Part shown: positions 1 to 11,800 of the stretch, in pieces | How positions within the stretch are numbered: the stretch's first letter is position 1 | Layout of the letters: every line of letters starts with the position of its first letter | Assembly: GCA_018398765.1 (NCBI GenBank) | Contig: JAHBMJ010002282.1 | Span: 1-64,000 of the forward strand | DNA from: Chromera velia | Taxonomy: Eukaryota > Sar > Chromeraceae | Direction of reading: 5' to 3' | DNA: 64,000 nt | Translations under genes and position numbers: made by a program | The notes under the pieces: generated by a model | The model's input: the letters and a program-made list of their open reading frames with translations, nothing else | Database searches by the model: none | What the model was told of the DNA's origin: nothing

Positions 1-2100
1 TCCAGGCGCGTCTGGGTTTCAACGAAAGGAGCAAAGTGTCTTTGAGTAACGAGTATATATTCTGATGGCTTGTGGAATCAATGTGGATATATGGAGGTTT
101 CAATATGTTTCAATCGGTTCAAATTCCTTGGAGACGGCAGAGACGGATCAACGATTTTTACCATGGAGACGAGGGTGGTCGTCAATGGCTGCGGCGGCGG
201 CAGCCACCACCACCACGGCCACCTCAACCATACGTCTCGGGCCCGGGTCGGCGGCGACTCCTCACCACCACCACGACGTATATAAGACGGTCAATGTATT
301 GATGTCAGGAGTGATAGACGGCATGAGACGCATTGAGACGCTGTCAGAGACTGCCATGCATTCAGGCGCGGTGACGATGCGGACACGCGGGACGCATGAA
401 CTATATATATACGGGATACACCCAACCAGTTGGGTGAGTGCCTCGGGGGGCTATTTAGGGGGTTATAGCCATAATTTGATTGCATGATGAAAACCATCGG
501 GGGCTTGGGCATGTCTTGCATGCAATGCATGCATGGGCAAATGGCGGGGGCCACGGCAACGTGCGCAAAATATGCTTTTCGGGACCGCGCATGAACATAT
601 ATGCAATTAACTCCGTGCGAGTTACTTGAGGGGCACGTATTATGAAGAGCAAAGTATGTATCGATCGATGCATGCCAGAATACCCGATTAATTATAGTGG
701 AAATGACGCACGCGCAGTGACGCACGCACGTCGAGATCCGATTTCTGCCGCATATTTAAGCGTTACATCGATCTCCCCCCCCAAAATTTGAAGAGCGCGA
801 TATGCGACTGCGTGCGTTCTCAGGGCCTCTCGGCTGAGCCCAGCAAAGCTGAGCTGCCCCTCGAGGCGACATGTTGCTTCAAGATTCTTAATTACTATAC
901 TATACTCGCGTCTGAGATGCATGACTGCGTGGGCACCACCTGTGCAGAAATTTGCATTTTGGGACCAAATCATGTCCAAATCTTACTAGCTTATATATAA
1001 CCAAGTAGTGATTTGTGCGCACATAGTTGCCATTCGGGCCCAACTGGAAGGGACACATAAAAATTTCTCTATATATATGCCGGCCCCCGCAATTACTCTG
1101 AAGCTTTTTGAACATCATTTTCCTTCGAAACTCAAGTTCACTTTACTTCACTTGAGTTGTACATGGCAATTGTTGAATGAATGGTTGGCGGGTTCCCCGT
1201 CTCTCTGAGTAATAATGTCGTATATAGTGTTGCAAAAGAGGAGCGTGCATAAAAAGGCATCCCGCTCACGACGCCTCGAAAGAGAAGAACTTTTGTATGT
1301 GTCCCTCTTTCGACGCCGTACCCACCACAAAAACGTCGGCGCGCAGCGCGCGCCCACTCTCGTGTAATATATATCGCTATCATCATTGAGTCATGACTTC
1401 AATGTTCGGTTGCATGGTTCGCAATGGTTGCTTGAATCGCAACGCTCGAGCAACCCGAGAAGTCGTCCACCTATACACGCAAATGGACTGATTTAACCTG
1501 AGTGTGAATTCGCTTAAATCGTTTTTAAAGAGAGTTCGCGCTCGGTCTCTAAGGAGACGGCGCTCTGCGGACTGTCGTGTCTCGTCGTGCATCTTTGAAC
1601 CAAAGCGACCCGCTGCCGCTGCCAGAAAAAATACGCAACTCCCGCCAGTCTGCCGGTCATTGCTGTACGCGTCACCTGCACGACTGTCACACACACTGGC
1701 CGCCTGAAAGTGTGGATTCGATACTCTATATTAAGCATACGGGGGGAATCGCAGTGCATTAATTGCATTAGGCCTGGACGAGCGTCAAGGATCTAGTCAA
1801 GGATCGAGCCTGCAGAATGGGAGGGTCTCCAGAGGTGTACGTGGGTGTAGCTGGGTGGAAGGTCAGCATGTTTGAGTGATCAGCTGCATAGGAATGAATG
1901 AAGAGGGAAAGGGGTACACGGTCCTTGTCTGCATGCACAATTGAATGAGTTGGATGGGCATCATCCCGTGATGCGTGCATTTCTCCTTTCCATGCAGTCG
2001 CCTGCTTTTGTCCCAACGCATCAAAACCGATCAGAGAAGAACTAGCGGAAAGATTTGCTGGGTCCTCTTGTGTAAATTCAAAATAAATTCGTATTTGTAT
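1..2100. other. Left-end region, no supported gene
   Basis: No reading frame here shows a recognisable domain, and I could not build an exon chain. The stretch holds scattered AT dinucleotide runs, a GGGCCCGGG-type GC patch near 238-262, many TGCATG-like words (for example around 515-535) and a GC-rich patch near 1325-1360. The last few hundred bases probably include the promoter and 5' exons or leader of the Mpo1-like gene that follows, since a TGCAG acceptor lies at 2102-2106. The short open frames look like chance. Confidence 0.5.
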
Positions 2101-2112
2101 CTGCAGCGGCGG

Positions 2113-2632
2113 ATGGGGAAGCACATGGCGTATCACACCGCGTTAATGAATCGGTTGTGCCACTGGATTTTCATCCCTTTCCAGCTGGCTGCCATCGCCA
2201 AAGCGTTGACTCTCATTCCCGTGCCTGTGGTGGGAGACGCCGCCCTTTTTCTGATTTTGGGCCTTTCGATCCTGTACGTTTTGTGTGAACCTCTATCGGG
2301 TCTTTTCTTCACATTGGTGCTCCTCTGTCTCCGGGCTCTGGGGATGGCGTTGCTGCCCTCTGGGGTGGCAGGGCTCTTGTGTGCAGTGGCACTTTTTGTT
2401 GTTTTCTTCGGGGCCCAGACTCAAATCTCTCATCGATTCTTTGAGCCAGAGGGACGAGACGACACAGACATGAACCTCACAGAGTTTGCACGAACGAAGG
2501 ACCGCATTCCTCTTCTGTTGGTTCTTCTACCATGCAGTGGAATTGGTGGTGATTGTGGCTGGGTATCGGCCTTCTCTTGCTGCAGAACTGAGACGGTGGG
2601 AGAAGGTAGAAGTGGACACTTGGAAAAAGTAG
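2113..2632 (+). CDS. Mpo1-like (DUF962) membrane dioxygenase, frame interrupted
   Basis: The protein resembles the Mpo1/YGL010w family, ER membrane proteins; yeast Mpo1 is an Fe(II)-dependent dioxygenase in phytosphingosine breakdown. Visible signs are the N-terminal HxxxxNxxxHW motif (YHTALMNRLCHW), three to four hydrophobic helices, the second histidine block QISHRFFE, and a C-terminal hydrophobic helix (FYHAVELVVIVAGYRP) followed by a charged tail. The ATG at 2113 is the first after a TGCAG acceptor at 2102-2106, so 5' exons may exist. The frame that carries residues up to about KDR does not carry the C-terminal helix; a single-base shift is needed near 2505-2512, and I see no intron there. 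It ends at TAG 2630-2632. Family assignment is fairly good, function inferred. Confidence 0.6.
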
Positions 2633-3378
2633 CGAAGAATTGTATGGAATGGCGATGGTATGTTCGTTTGCTAAGTTCGTTTACCATCGCCGCGCGCCGG
2701 ATACACTTTATAGTTCTCAAATATGCATGCATACATCTGTACAATGATACAATTTAAACATAAAAAACAATGATCAAAATGATGATTCGTGATATCATTT
2801 GTCAAAAAGCTTATGCGTATGGCTATTTGCTTAAAATCTTAGTTTAAATCTAGCTTAAATATTTTTTTTATGAATTGTCACACCCCTAGTTAGATCGATT
2901 CAGCAGTATCGGGCTCTTAGCTATAAAGCTCGGGCTGTTACTTAGTTAGTTATCCAGTTAGTCCAGCTAGTTATCTAGCTAGTTATCTAGTTAGTTAGGG
3001 AATGCCTAACCCGACTAGTAACCCAAGTTGGAGTGCTAATTAGTAAGCTCTGTGTCGATCTAGCTCTGGGTAGTTCTATATATTTCTTTTTTTGCACGGG
3101 GCTACGTATGAGATTAATTCATGAATCCACTTTGCAAACCATAACTCTAGCTAGAACTAGACAACACAGAATAAACCTAAACAACGAAAATTAACTTAGG
3201 TATATATATATATATATATATATATGATAAACCTAAACATAGAATATAGGAATAAACAATAATGACCATACGACATGCACTCAACTAAATCCAATAGCGT
3301 AGTCAATGACTTGAAAGTACGATACTTCACAAATGAAATGACAGAGAAATCTGAGAAGCCCTTCAACGCCATTCGTCG
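2633..3378. other. AT-rich intergenic gap with short tandem repeats
   Basis: This gap separates the Mpo1-like gene from the 3' end of the minus-strand cluster. It is AT-rich and contains degenerate TAGTTAG/CTAGTTAT tandem words around 2935-3000 and an (AT)n run at 3201-3224. I see no gene, RNA or transposon ends in it. Confidence 0.6.
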
Positions 3379-4051
3379 TTACTTTCCATAGAAAGTGGCG
3401 GTAGGGACAGTCCCATTCGTCCCGCCCGAAGGTTTTGCCGCGGTCTGTTGCCTCACTGCACCGGCAGGAAGAATCCGGAGGGGCGGTCGCTGCCCCGCCC
3501 CCGGTTCAGGCGCCGCCACCCGCCGGGCCCCATTGAGTGTCAACTCAAAGAGCCGCGAGACGGGAAAGCGCCGCCAAGGGAGGTCCCGCACCATCGCCTC
3601 AAGCTGAGCTGGCGATTCGTAGTCGACTGACGAATCCAGTGCGTTTCTTCCTCTGAAAGAACCACTCTCTGTGGAGGAAGGCCAGATCGGTACGCCGAGG
3701 GTGACGCCCGCAGATCGAAAAGCCCCAGTGGCAATAGCGTCAACAGTGGCCTGAAACTCCGGTCGACGGTTTTTCCAAATACAGAGCTCGAGGAAATCGG
3801 CAAACACAATATGAATCGCGGGAGCGGGTTTCTTCGGACTGTTGTTGGAGGGAGCGGGGCCCGTGTTGGAGGATCTTTCCGGGGCCAGTTTTTGGAGACG
3901 GAAGGGTGAGAGTAGACGAAAAGCGTCCCCCCCCAGTGCACAGAGAGTTTGGAGGAAAGGGTCCTCCTCTAGACTCTGGCATGTCCTTTGAGCAGCTGCC
4001 TTCCTGTCTGCTGAAGTGGTTCTGAAGGCAGACAGAGACCATAAAAACTCC
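3379..4051 (-). CDS. Unidentified terminal exon, possibly the last exon of the CHD1L-like gene
   Basis: On the minus strand an acceptor (GTGCTTGCAG) precedes an open frame starting with EFLWSLSAFRTTSADRK and running about 220 codons to a stop at 3379. It contains a region DPFLQTLCALGGDAF...FRLQKL and a later block VFADFLELCIWKNRRPEFQ that look like folded protein, followed by a Pro/Gly/Ala-rich tail. I do not recognise the family. Phase 0 at the acceptor would fit a donor (TAT|GTGAGA) near the end of the PIP-box exon upstream, so this may be the true C-terminus of that gene; it could equally be its own gene with exons around 4300-4570. Low certainty on linkage. Confidence 0.35.
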
Positions 4052-4829
4052 TGCAAGCACCCACACGAAAAGGGAACCAACAAGCAGCGGCGGAGACGAA
4101 CAAGTAAGTAAGGATGATTGGTACGAAGAGCAACTACAAAAAAAAAGAAGCAAAATCATAGTGTAAGGAAAAGAGACGAGGACTTCACCTATAGAGAGTC
4201 CCACGCAGCCCCCTGCTGCCGTCCCTTCCCAAGCAGAAGATGCCAACTACTGAGAGAGGAACACAGAAGGACTCTAAGAAGAGGTACCCACAACCTGAAC
4301 ATGTTCTCTTCCCGCAGACCTGAAGGCATCGAGACCCAAGAACTAGAACGCGACTCCTGTCAGAGACCCCCCCCTGCCCTTCCGTTTCCTTGGAGAGAGA
4401 GGCAGACGTTTTCCCCTCTGAGGACAGCCCCAACTCTCCCCTCACCCAGACACCCCACGCCTTCTTCCATCTCGTCTCTGTGTCTGCCTTCTCTCCCCCC
4501 TCTTCCTCCGCAGACTTGCTCAAAAGAGAGGAACACCCGAGGTCTACCGTCTCGCCTCCCCGACTCTTGATCTGCAGAGAGAGGCACAGACAGGCTACAT
4601 GACTTCCCCTTTTCTTTATTTTTTCCTTTCAAGCAGACAGACAGGAACATACATACAAGTGCGAAACTAAGAGGGTTGATCAGACCAGAGGGTCTGCGGA
4701 CCCTCTCCGAAAGCCATGAAGTTGCCCGAAGAGAGACTCTAGGGAAGCATCTTCTGACAACAAACGAAAAAAAAAAATCTTTCTGCCCACAGAAAAGTGA
4801 CCGGAAACACCAGATCGCCTTCTTCTATC

Positions 4830-7800
4830 TCAGCTGACCTCATCACTGATCCATCTCACATACTCCCCCCTGGCACGCCCAGCGCCTCCCCCCACAGAAG
4901 GGTGCAGGAGCACGCGGGTCTGTCGGAAGGGCGGTCCCGTGCCACCCCCCCCCCTGTCTCCATTTCTGAAGTCACCAGAACGACGACCACCACCCGAAGG
5001 ATACGCAGACGAGGAAGAAGAGGACGCAGCAGCCGCGCCATTCGTTTTTGAATTCTTTGCCTGAGGGAGAGGCGGTACATTTTTGAAAAAGGACGAGAGA
5101 GTCATCTGCTTCATCTTTCCCCCCTCCGATGTGAGCCTAGAAGGCCCCGGCATTCCACCCCCTCTTGACCCACCATGCCGGGGCCCCCCTGCTGCCCCTG
5201 CCCCAGGCCCCCCGTTCTCTTTCAGGCTCCCATCCACCCCCCCCGACCCCACTGCCGCTTCCAACTCTTGAAAAAGCGCTTTTTCGTCATCACTCCACTC
5301 ACACTTTTCTCCTCCGCCCCCTTCTTCTTCTTCAAGAACCTCCCCTCGTCCCCCTCCCTTTTCTCCCCCCCGTGCAGCACCCGAAGGATGCGCCCCCCCC
5401 AAAAGACCATACCGTCTCAACAGTGGGTCATCATCTGGATCAACATCAATGTCCTCCTCTCCCTCTCCTTCGTCCTCAGCCTCACTTGCTTCCACACCGT
5501 CAGACATATCAAAAGNCCTTTCTCACAGTCCATGTCTGTGTTAGGTCCTGAGGCGACAGGACAGTCTCCCGTCTCCCCTTCAGACACAGCAGCGGCAGCA
5601 CCCCCACGGAGACCGGAACCCACAGCTACCCCCCTCTCTCGTCCAGGAAGAGACGAAGAAGAAGACGAAACATCAGCCCCCCCCTCTGCCGATGCATTTT
5701 CTATCTCGACATCACAGCCCTCCTCTCCTCCAGAATCCAGCCCACCCCTGCCAGAGGGCGGTCTGAATGGCTTTGCAGGCGTCTCTATCACCTCAGTAGG
5801 GGCACTGGAGGTGTCGGATGCTGCGTCCTCGTCCTTCCCCCCCATGTCTTTGGGGGGGCTGGGGCCCTTTCCTGCCTGAGGGGCACGCCTGGTTGCCGGA
5901 CTCTGCGGCGGCACCACAGCAGCAGCAGACGCGGCGGGGGCGGCGGGGCCTTTAGCATCAGGCCCTCTGCAGAGACGCATGTGACACGTTTGTATAGCTC
6001 TGAAGAGGTTTACAGCTTCTCATTTGAACCCCTGATTCACCTATTCGATCACGCATCGGCACAGCAACCACACTTCAGAGGGAACCAGAGGACATGCAGG
6101 AAGGCCGGCAGGGTCACTGTGGACAGAACTGGGAGGAAGGAAGGAAGAAAAGAGAAAAAGGAGAAAAAGAACTATCCATCCCCATAAGATCTAGTCTTCA
6201 ATTGGCGTGTCTCCCGACTGACCCCCGACTGCCCCCACTAGAATATCCCGGAGGTCCGTTGAGAATCTCGAGACCGTCGCTCTCGCTGTCACTTTCCTCA
6301 ACGTCTACACGACGCAAACGTTTACGCGATCCCCCCTCCTCCTCTGGGTCTGGATCACCCACTCCCCGCTTGGCTTGCCGAACCCCCTCATCCCTCCCAT
6401 CTCGCTGTCTCGTCCCAGCCCCACCACCCCTGCGCATCCCCCCTGTGCTCGCAGCCGCAGCAGAAGAGGACGAGGAAGAAGATGCAGATGCAGAAGAAGA
6501 GGAAGAAGAGGAAGAGGAAGAGGAAGACGACGAGGAAGAAGAGGAAGATGAAACACCTGCGTCCCTCTGTCTGGCAGGTTGGTGTTGCTGGTGCCTGCCC
6601 GTCTGTCCGCCTGCAGCTCCCGGACGGAAGTAGTAGAATGAGACAGGCACGCCGCTTTCGGCCAGATACCTGCAGTCACATTCATAAAGACGGAGATGGT
6701 ACACAAACGTCACTAGTACAAAAAGCGCAAAATTATGGTAATGAAATTCCCTCTCACTCTCTCTAGCAATGAGACTGCGGTGACATCGAGAAAAAAGAAA
6801 AGAGAAATAATCTGAAGAAAAGAAACTCATATGAACAAGTAGACGGAGGGGCACTCATCTTTCTCTTTTGGGGGGTTGCCGCGCACCCGGTCCATTCTCT
6901 GGATAGGCAGCCATCATTCTTTATTCAGATTCACGAAAAACATAACGAAAGGCCTCGCGTCCACACCTCTGCCTGTCTCCTCCTCAATCGATTCAGATCA
7001 TGCACACACCTGCTGACTACTCTTTCGACTGCGTATCTCTGTCCCGTCTGCTGCCCCATCTGAGGCGCGTGCACAGAAGCCTTCAGGGCTTTTGCCCTCT
7101 GTGCGATCCTCGTCATGCACATACGGAGGGCGTCAAGGTCGAAGCTCGGGGGGGCCCCCTGTTTTCTCCGCAGAGCAACGCACAAGGCGACCATCAGAGA
7201 GTCATTTGAAGAAACGGGGACCAAATGCACATCCCCAATCGACAAGTCAGCCATGGACTTCGCCTGACTGTACTGTTCTTCTGCTTCAGGGCTCAGGTGT
7301 TTGACGGCAGAGAAGAAACCTCCCCTCCCCCACTGGCCTGAGTTGTCCACACACACAAGAATAATGCGAAGAGGGTGAGAGGGGTCAGCAGGGGGGGAAG
7401 CTGCGTTCCCGACAGTGTGGCGGATAGACCGGGATCCTCTAGTTCTCTCTTCAGCCTCCTCTTCCTCTTCCTCATCCAGCTGCACTGCAAGAGAGACGTA
7501 CCCCGCCTTCTCCCACTTCTTCCGTTTTCGCTCTTCCTTCTGCTCAGCAACACGACGCCTCTCTGCCTCCCGTTCTTCCTGCGATACCCCGCGGGAGGGA
7601 GTGGGAGGTAGCACCCGCCGTCGTCCCCCCGGCCCCCCACCCGCTGCACCCGCCTGCTCCGCCTCTGTCTGAAGAAGCTGCTCCAGTGCAGAGGCATCGG
7701 CTTGAGCTTTGTCCTCCGCCTCTGTGCCCTCCTCTTGGGCGAACAGTTTCTTACTGCAGGAAAACAAGGGGGGCAGCGGAAGAGGGAAAAACAAGCATTT

Positions 7801-8778
7801 ATCTGCTGCAGCCAGAGACGGGATCTCAGATCGGTTGGAATTTTCAGTGAGACGCGCACAAGAGAAGCATACTGGTGCTCTGTACATACTAAATGGACAC
7901 GGAGAGAGAGGGGGCGTGGCACAAGATCTTGTTGCAATTTACGCGAAGACAGAAAGGGAGTTTGCATGCCTACCTCAGCACTGTTGCCGGCAGAAGCCAG
8001 TCTGTCTCTCCGTCTCCTCCCTCCTCCCCTTCCTCCGTCTCTTCCCCCTCCTCAGTGCTCTTCTCTTCCTTCTCTTCTCTCTCTTCGCTCTTCCGAGCAG
8101 AAGAAAGAATCTCATCAATGTCCGCATTCAACAGGGCAGGCACGCCCCCCCCTGCACATGAAAGGAGGCCACCACGCACAAAAAATGAAATCAGAATGCT
8201 GCAGGACAAGTGAGTATAAGTTGGAGGAAGACAAGCAGGGATTCACTTGGTAGCAGAGACAAGAAACGAAAACATAGGATGTCTTTGAGAGATTACTTAA
8301 AGCCTCTTGCATGAAACAGCTACAGGAATGCGCACGCTCCCGAGCACCTCCCCCCATCCTCCCCGGTAGAGAAGAAACCCGTCTCCTCTTGACTGACCAG
8401 AACCCTCTTGTCCCCCCTCTCCCCCCCCCCTCCCCTCATCGCCCCAACTGGAGAGACCCCACGCGACCATCTCCTTGAGAACCCCCACACGACGCCGCTG
8501 CCGTCTCTCAGCAACTGCAGCGAGCTCAGCCACGCTCTTCTTTCCCTTCTGTTCTTCCTTCTGCTTCTCCCTGCCGCCCTCCTCCAAAGCAGCGAAGAGG
8601 TCCGCAGAGAGAGCGAGTTTGTGCCGTCCTCTCTCGAAAATCACTTGCTCAACTGCACGGAAAGGAGGCAGAAAAGACCACACCAAGGCACAAGAGTTCA
8701 TATTCAAGAAATGTTCTGTAAATCCACTGCATGTCCTATCTCCACCCACCCCCACCCTCTCTGTGTGTGTGTGTGTGT

Positions 8779-8815
<37 letters not shown>

Positions 8816-11800
8816 CACATCTGTCTGTCGACACCAAGAAAAAAGAAAGACTCCAAGAGAGGAACGGCACAAAAACACAAGTGCAACAGCAGAAGTCAGA
8901 AAGATGCACAAACACCGCACAGTCCCCCCGCTGCAATCCCAAAAACAGAAAACGGAGAAGACAGAAAGAAAGAAACAGGACGGACCTGAATGTTCGGAGA
9001 GAAGCCGAAAAACCCGCACTTTCTTCTTCTGCCCCTGTCTGTGCGCTCGCGCAACTGCTTGTCTATCCACCTGCACAAGAGCATTCAGACAAAAGGACGA
9101 GAAGTAAGCGCATAACATCTCCAGACCATCATAACCTATCAACCTTATCAAAAAGTCTCAAGCGAAAATGAAAACATTTTGGTACTCGCGTTCTGCACAG
9201 GAGCCAGCCAGGTGCACATTTTGATGCCAACAATACGAAACAATCGAAATAGAGCGTTTTCAAAACAAACAAGCAATCAAACAAACCGACTGACTTGAGG
9301 GTTCCAGTCGCTGTCATAGAAGATCACCGCGTCTGCCGTCTCCAGATTCAGCCCCACCCCCCCCGCTCGTGTGGAGAGAAGGAACACGAATGGCCCCGTA
9401 TTCCCCTTCCCCCTCTGCCCCCCCCCCTTGAATTTAGAGACGGCCTCTGCCCTGTCCTCCCCCCTCACGGAGCCGTCAAGACGCTCGTAGGAGAATCCGC
9501 GGAAGTCCAAAAAGTCCTGCACAAAGAGAGAGAGAGCGAAAGGGGGTGTGAGGTTTTTGCTGGAAGAATTTCATCGAGGCTGTCTAGAGCGGAGGGCACA
9601 TCCAATGCAGGTCTGCGTGAATTCATATTCGTGCAAGACCCATATCCCGATGTGAGCGTCTTGCAGGACGAGAAGTGTTTGTTACAATCACACAAGTGAA
9701 CTCAGAGGGAGGACCGAAACGTGCATCCGCGCCTTCCTGCACGGGTGTCACGGACCAAACCGAAATCAAATGCAACACTCTTACTTTCCAGGAGGAACTT
9801 AAAAGAGAGAGTCCTCTCAATGACGTTCAACTACACAAACCACATACACCCCTAACCCCCCTCACCTGAACGATGTCCAACATCTGGGTGCTCCCCGAGA
9901 AGAGAAGGACTCGACTCCCCTCTCTCTGAGGTCAATCAGATACGAACAAAAGGAGGGACCAAGAGAAGCACAAATACACACAGAGAAGTCCTGGAGCATC
10001 CATCCAGGCACGTATTGGACAGACAGGTCGGATGATCATGCAAGTCTCGGGCATTTGCTTTGTGAAGGTAGAGGTTCTGAAAGAGAACCATTTCTCTCCA
10101 GCTCTCCCTGTTCTTTGTCTGTCAGCCTGTCTGTCAGTTTGTGTATCTGTCTGTCTGGCCGGGACTCACCCACATGCACCAGCACTCCCTTGCCGCCCCA
10201 GCGACCCACCAACTAACCTTGAGTTTGACCAGCAGCTTCTCGAGGAGTATCATCTTCCCCGAATTTTGCCTGAAGGATCAATTGATCGATTGAAAGATCA
10301 ATCAAAGAGAAGCTAGACCACCTAATTCACATCCACACATCATGCAACGATGTCGCACACTTGTTTGTCGGAACTTCTCCTCACAGGAGATCAAAACGCC
10401 CTCGTCACCCACTTTCTCTGGAATGTGTCTGAAGAATAGGCCTGCCCGTCCGGCTCATGTGCACTTTCCTCTGTAGTTCCTCTCCTTGTGCAGAGAGCAC
10501 TTTGGCCAAAAACAAGTGGGGAGGGAACTTATGGGCAAGCTAGCAGAACATGCATTTATTTTCATACAGATTCTTTTTTTGCATGAAAATAAATGCATGG
10601 GAGAACTCATGGGCAAGCTAGGAGAACAAAAAAGTGAAAAAGCAAGCAGACACAAGCAAGCCTATGCGTCCTCTCCTCTCTTCTCTTCTCTTCTCTTCTG
10701 ATGCTGAATGACCAGATGTGGTCCCCCTCCTGGAACGGCTCCGGTTCTGCCCCCGGAAAGAGATAAGGGTGGTTGCAGCACTTCCTCAATTGCACCACCA
10801 GCATGTTCAGACCTGCACGCGTGCACGCATGCGGTCAGACAATCAAGGGAGGAGAAAGTCGGTCAGACGTACGTAGCCCTCTGTGAGTCCGACAACCAGA
10901 CATAGAGGCAGGTCTCATGGCCGCCTTCCTTTCCAACCCTTGTGTTCCCTCTCTTCTCTCTGTTTCTCTTTGTCTTTCCTCAAGAACACCGTAACCCGTC
11001 AGGAAAAGTCAAAGAAGGAGAAGGAAGTTGATTCTGAAGAGAAAACACGATCTCTGTAGGGCAAAAATCTTCCAAAAAAAGAATAATAAGTTCATTACAT
11101 CACAGGACAACCGAAGATCTCCCCCCAAAAACATAATCCCAGCCCAGCCCGGCCCNAGAAAAGCCCTTGCGGCTTCGACCCTTCCTGACAGACCATTCAT
11201 TCACTTGCTTGCCTATCTGCCTGCCCGACTGACTCCGTGCGAGGAGGGAGGGTCCATTTGACGCACGACGTGTCTCTCCTCAGCAAGACCTCAGAGAGGA
11301 CAGAGGACAGGGAGACGCTGCCGTCGGCTCTGTCCTCCTGTCTCAAAGTCCCCCGCTGTTGCTGTTCTTTGTAGAGTTCCACAAACCTGCGTGAGGAAAA
11401 GAAAAGAAAAGAGAGGAACTCCCGTCACTCTATGTATTATTTCACCCAGCGGAATCTGTCCGCATGGGACCCAAATGATTCGGACTGTTTCCATTTGATC
11501 AGCAGAGCTGGAAGGGAGGGGGGACAATACGAAGAAAAACGAGAGAGTGCGTTCAGGAAACCAAGACAAGCCAGCCTGTCCTCCAATTTGAACGAAAATG
11601 CAGGGCCGTTGAGCCGACCGAGCTTACCACTCACTCACCCTTCTGCATCATCGAAGACTTTGGGCATTGCAAAATTGAGGAGACTCCACAGCTCCTCCAC
11701 GTTATTCTGAATGGGGGTGCCCGTCATGAGGAGGCGGGCCTCGATATGGAACTGTCCGGACAGAGTTTTGTGGAGACGGCTGTTCACGTTCTTCAGACGG

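Noticed and set aside
65-487. 140-codon frame at the left end
   Set aside because: Low-complexity Ala/Thr/His content, overlapping open frames in all phases, and no recognisable feature.
8700-8990. Frames with Cys/Val or His/Thr runs
   Set aside because: They cross a (GT)n microsatellite inside an intron of CHD1L.
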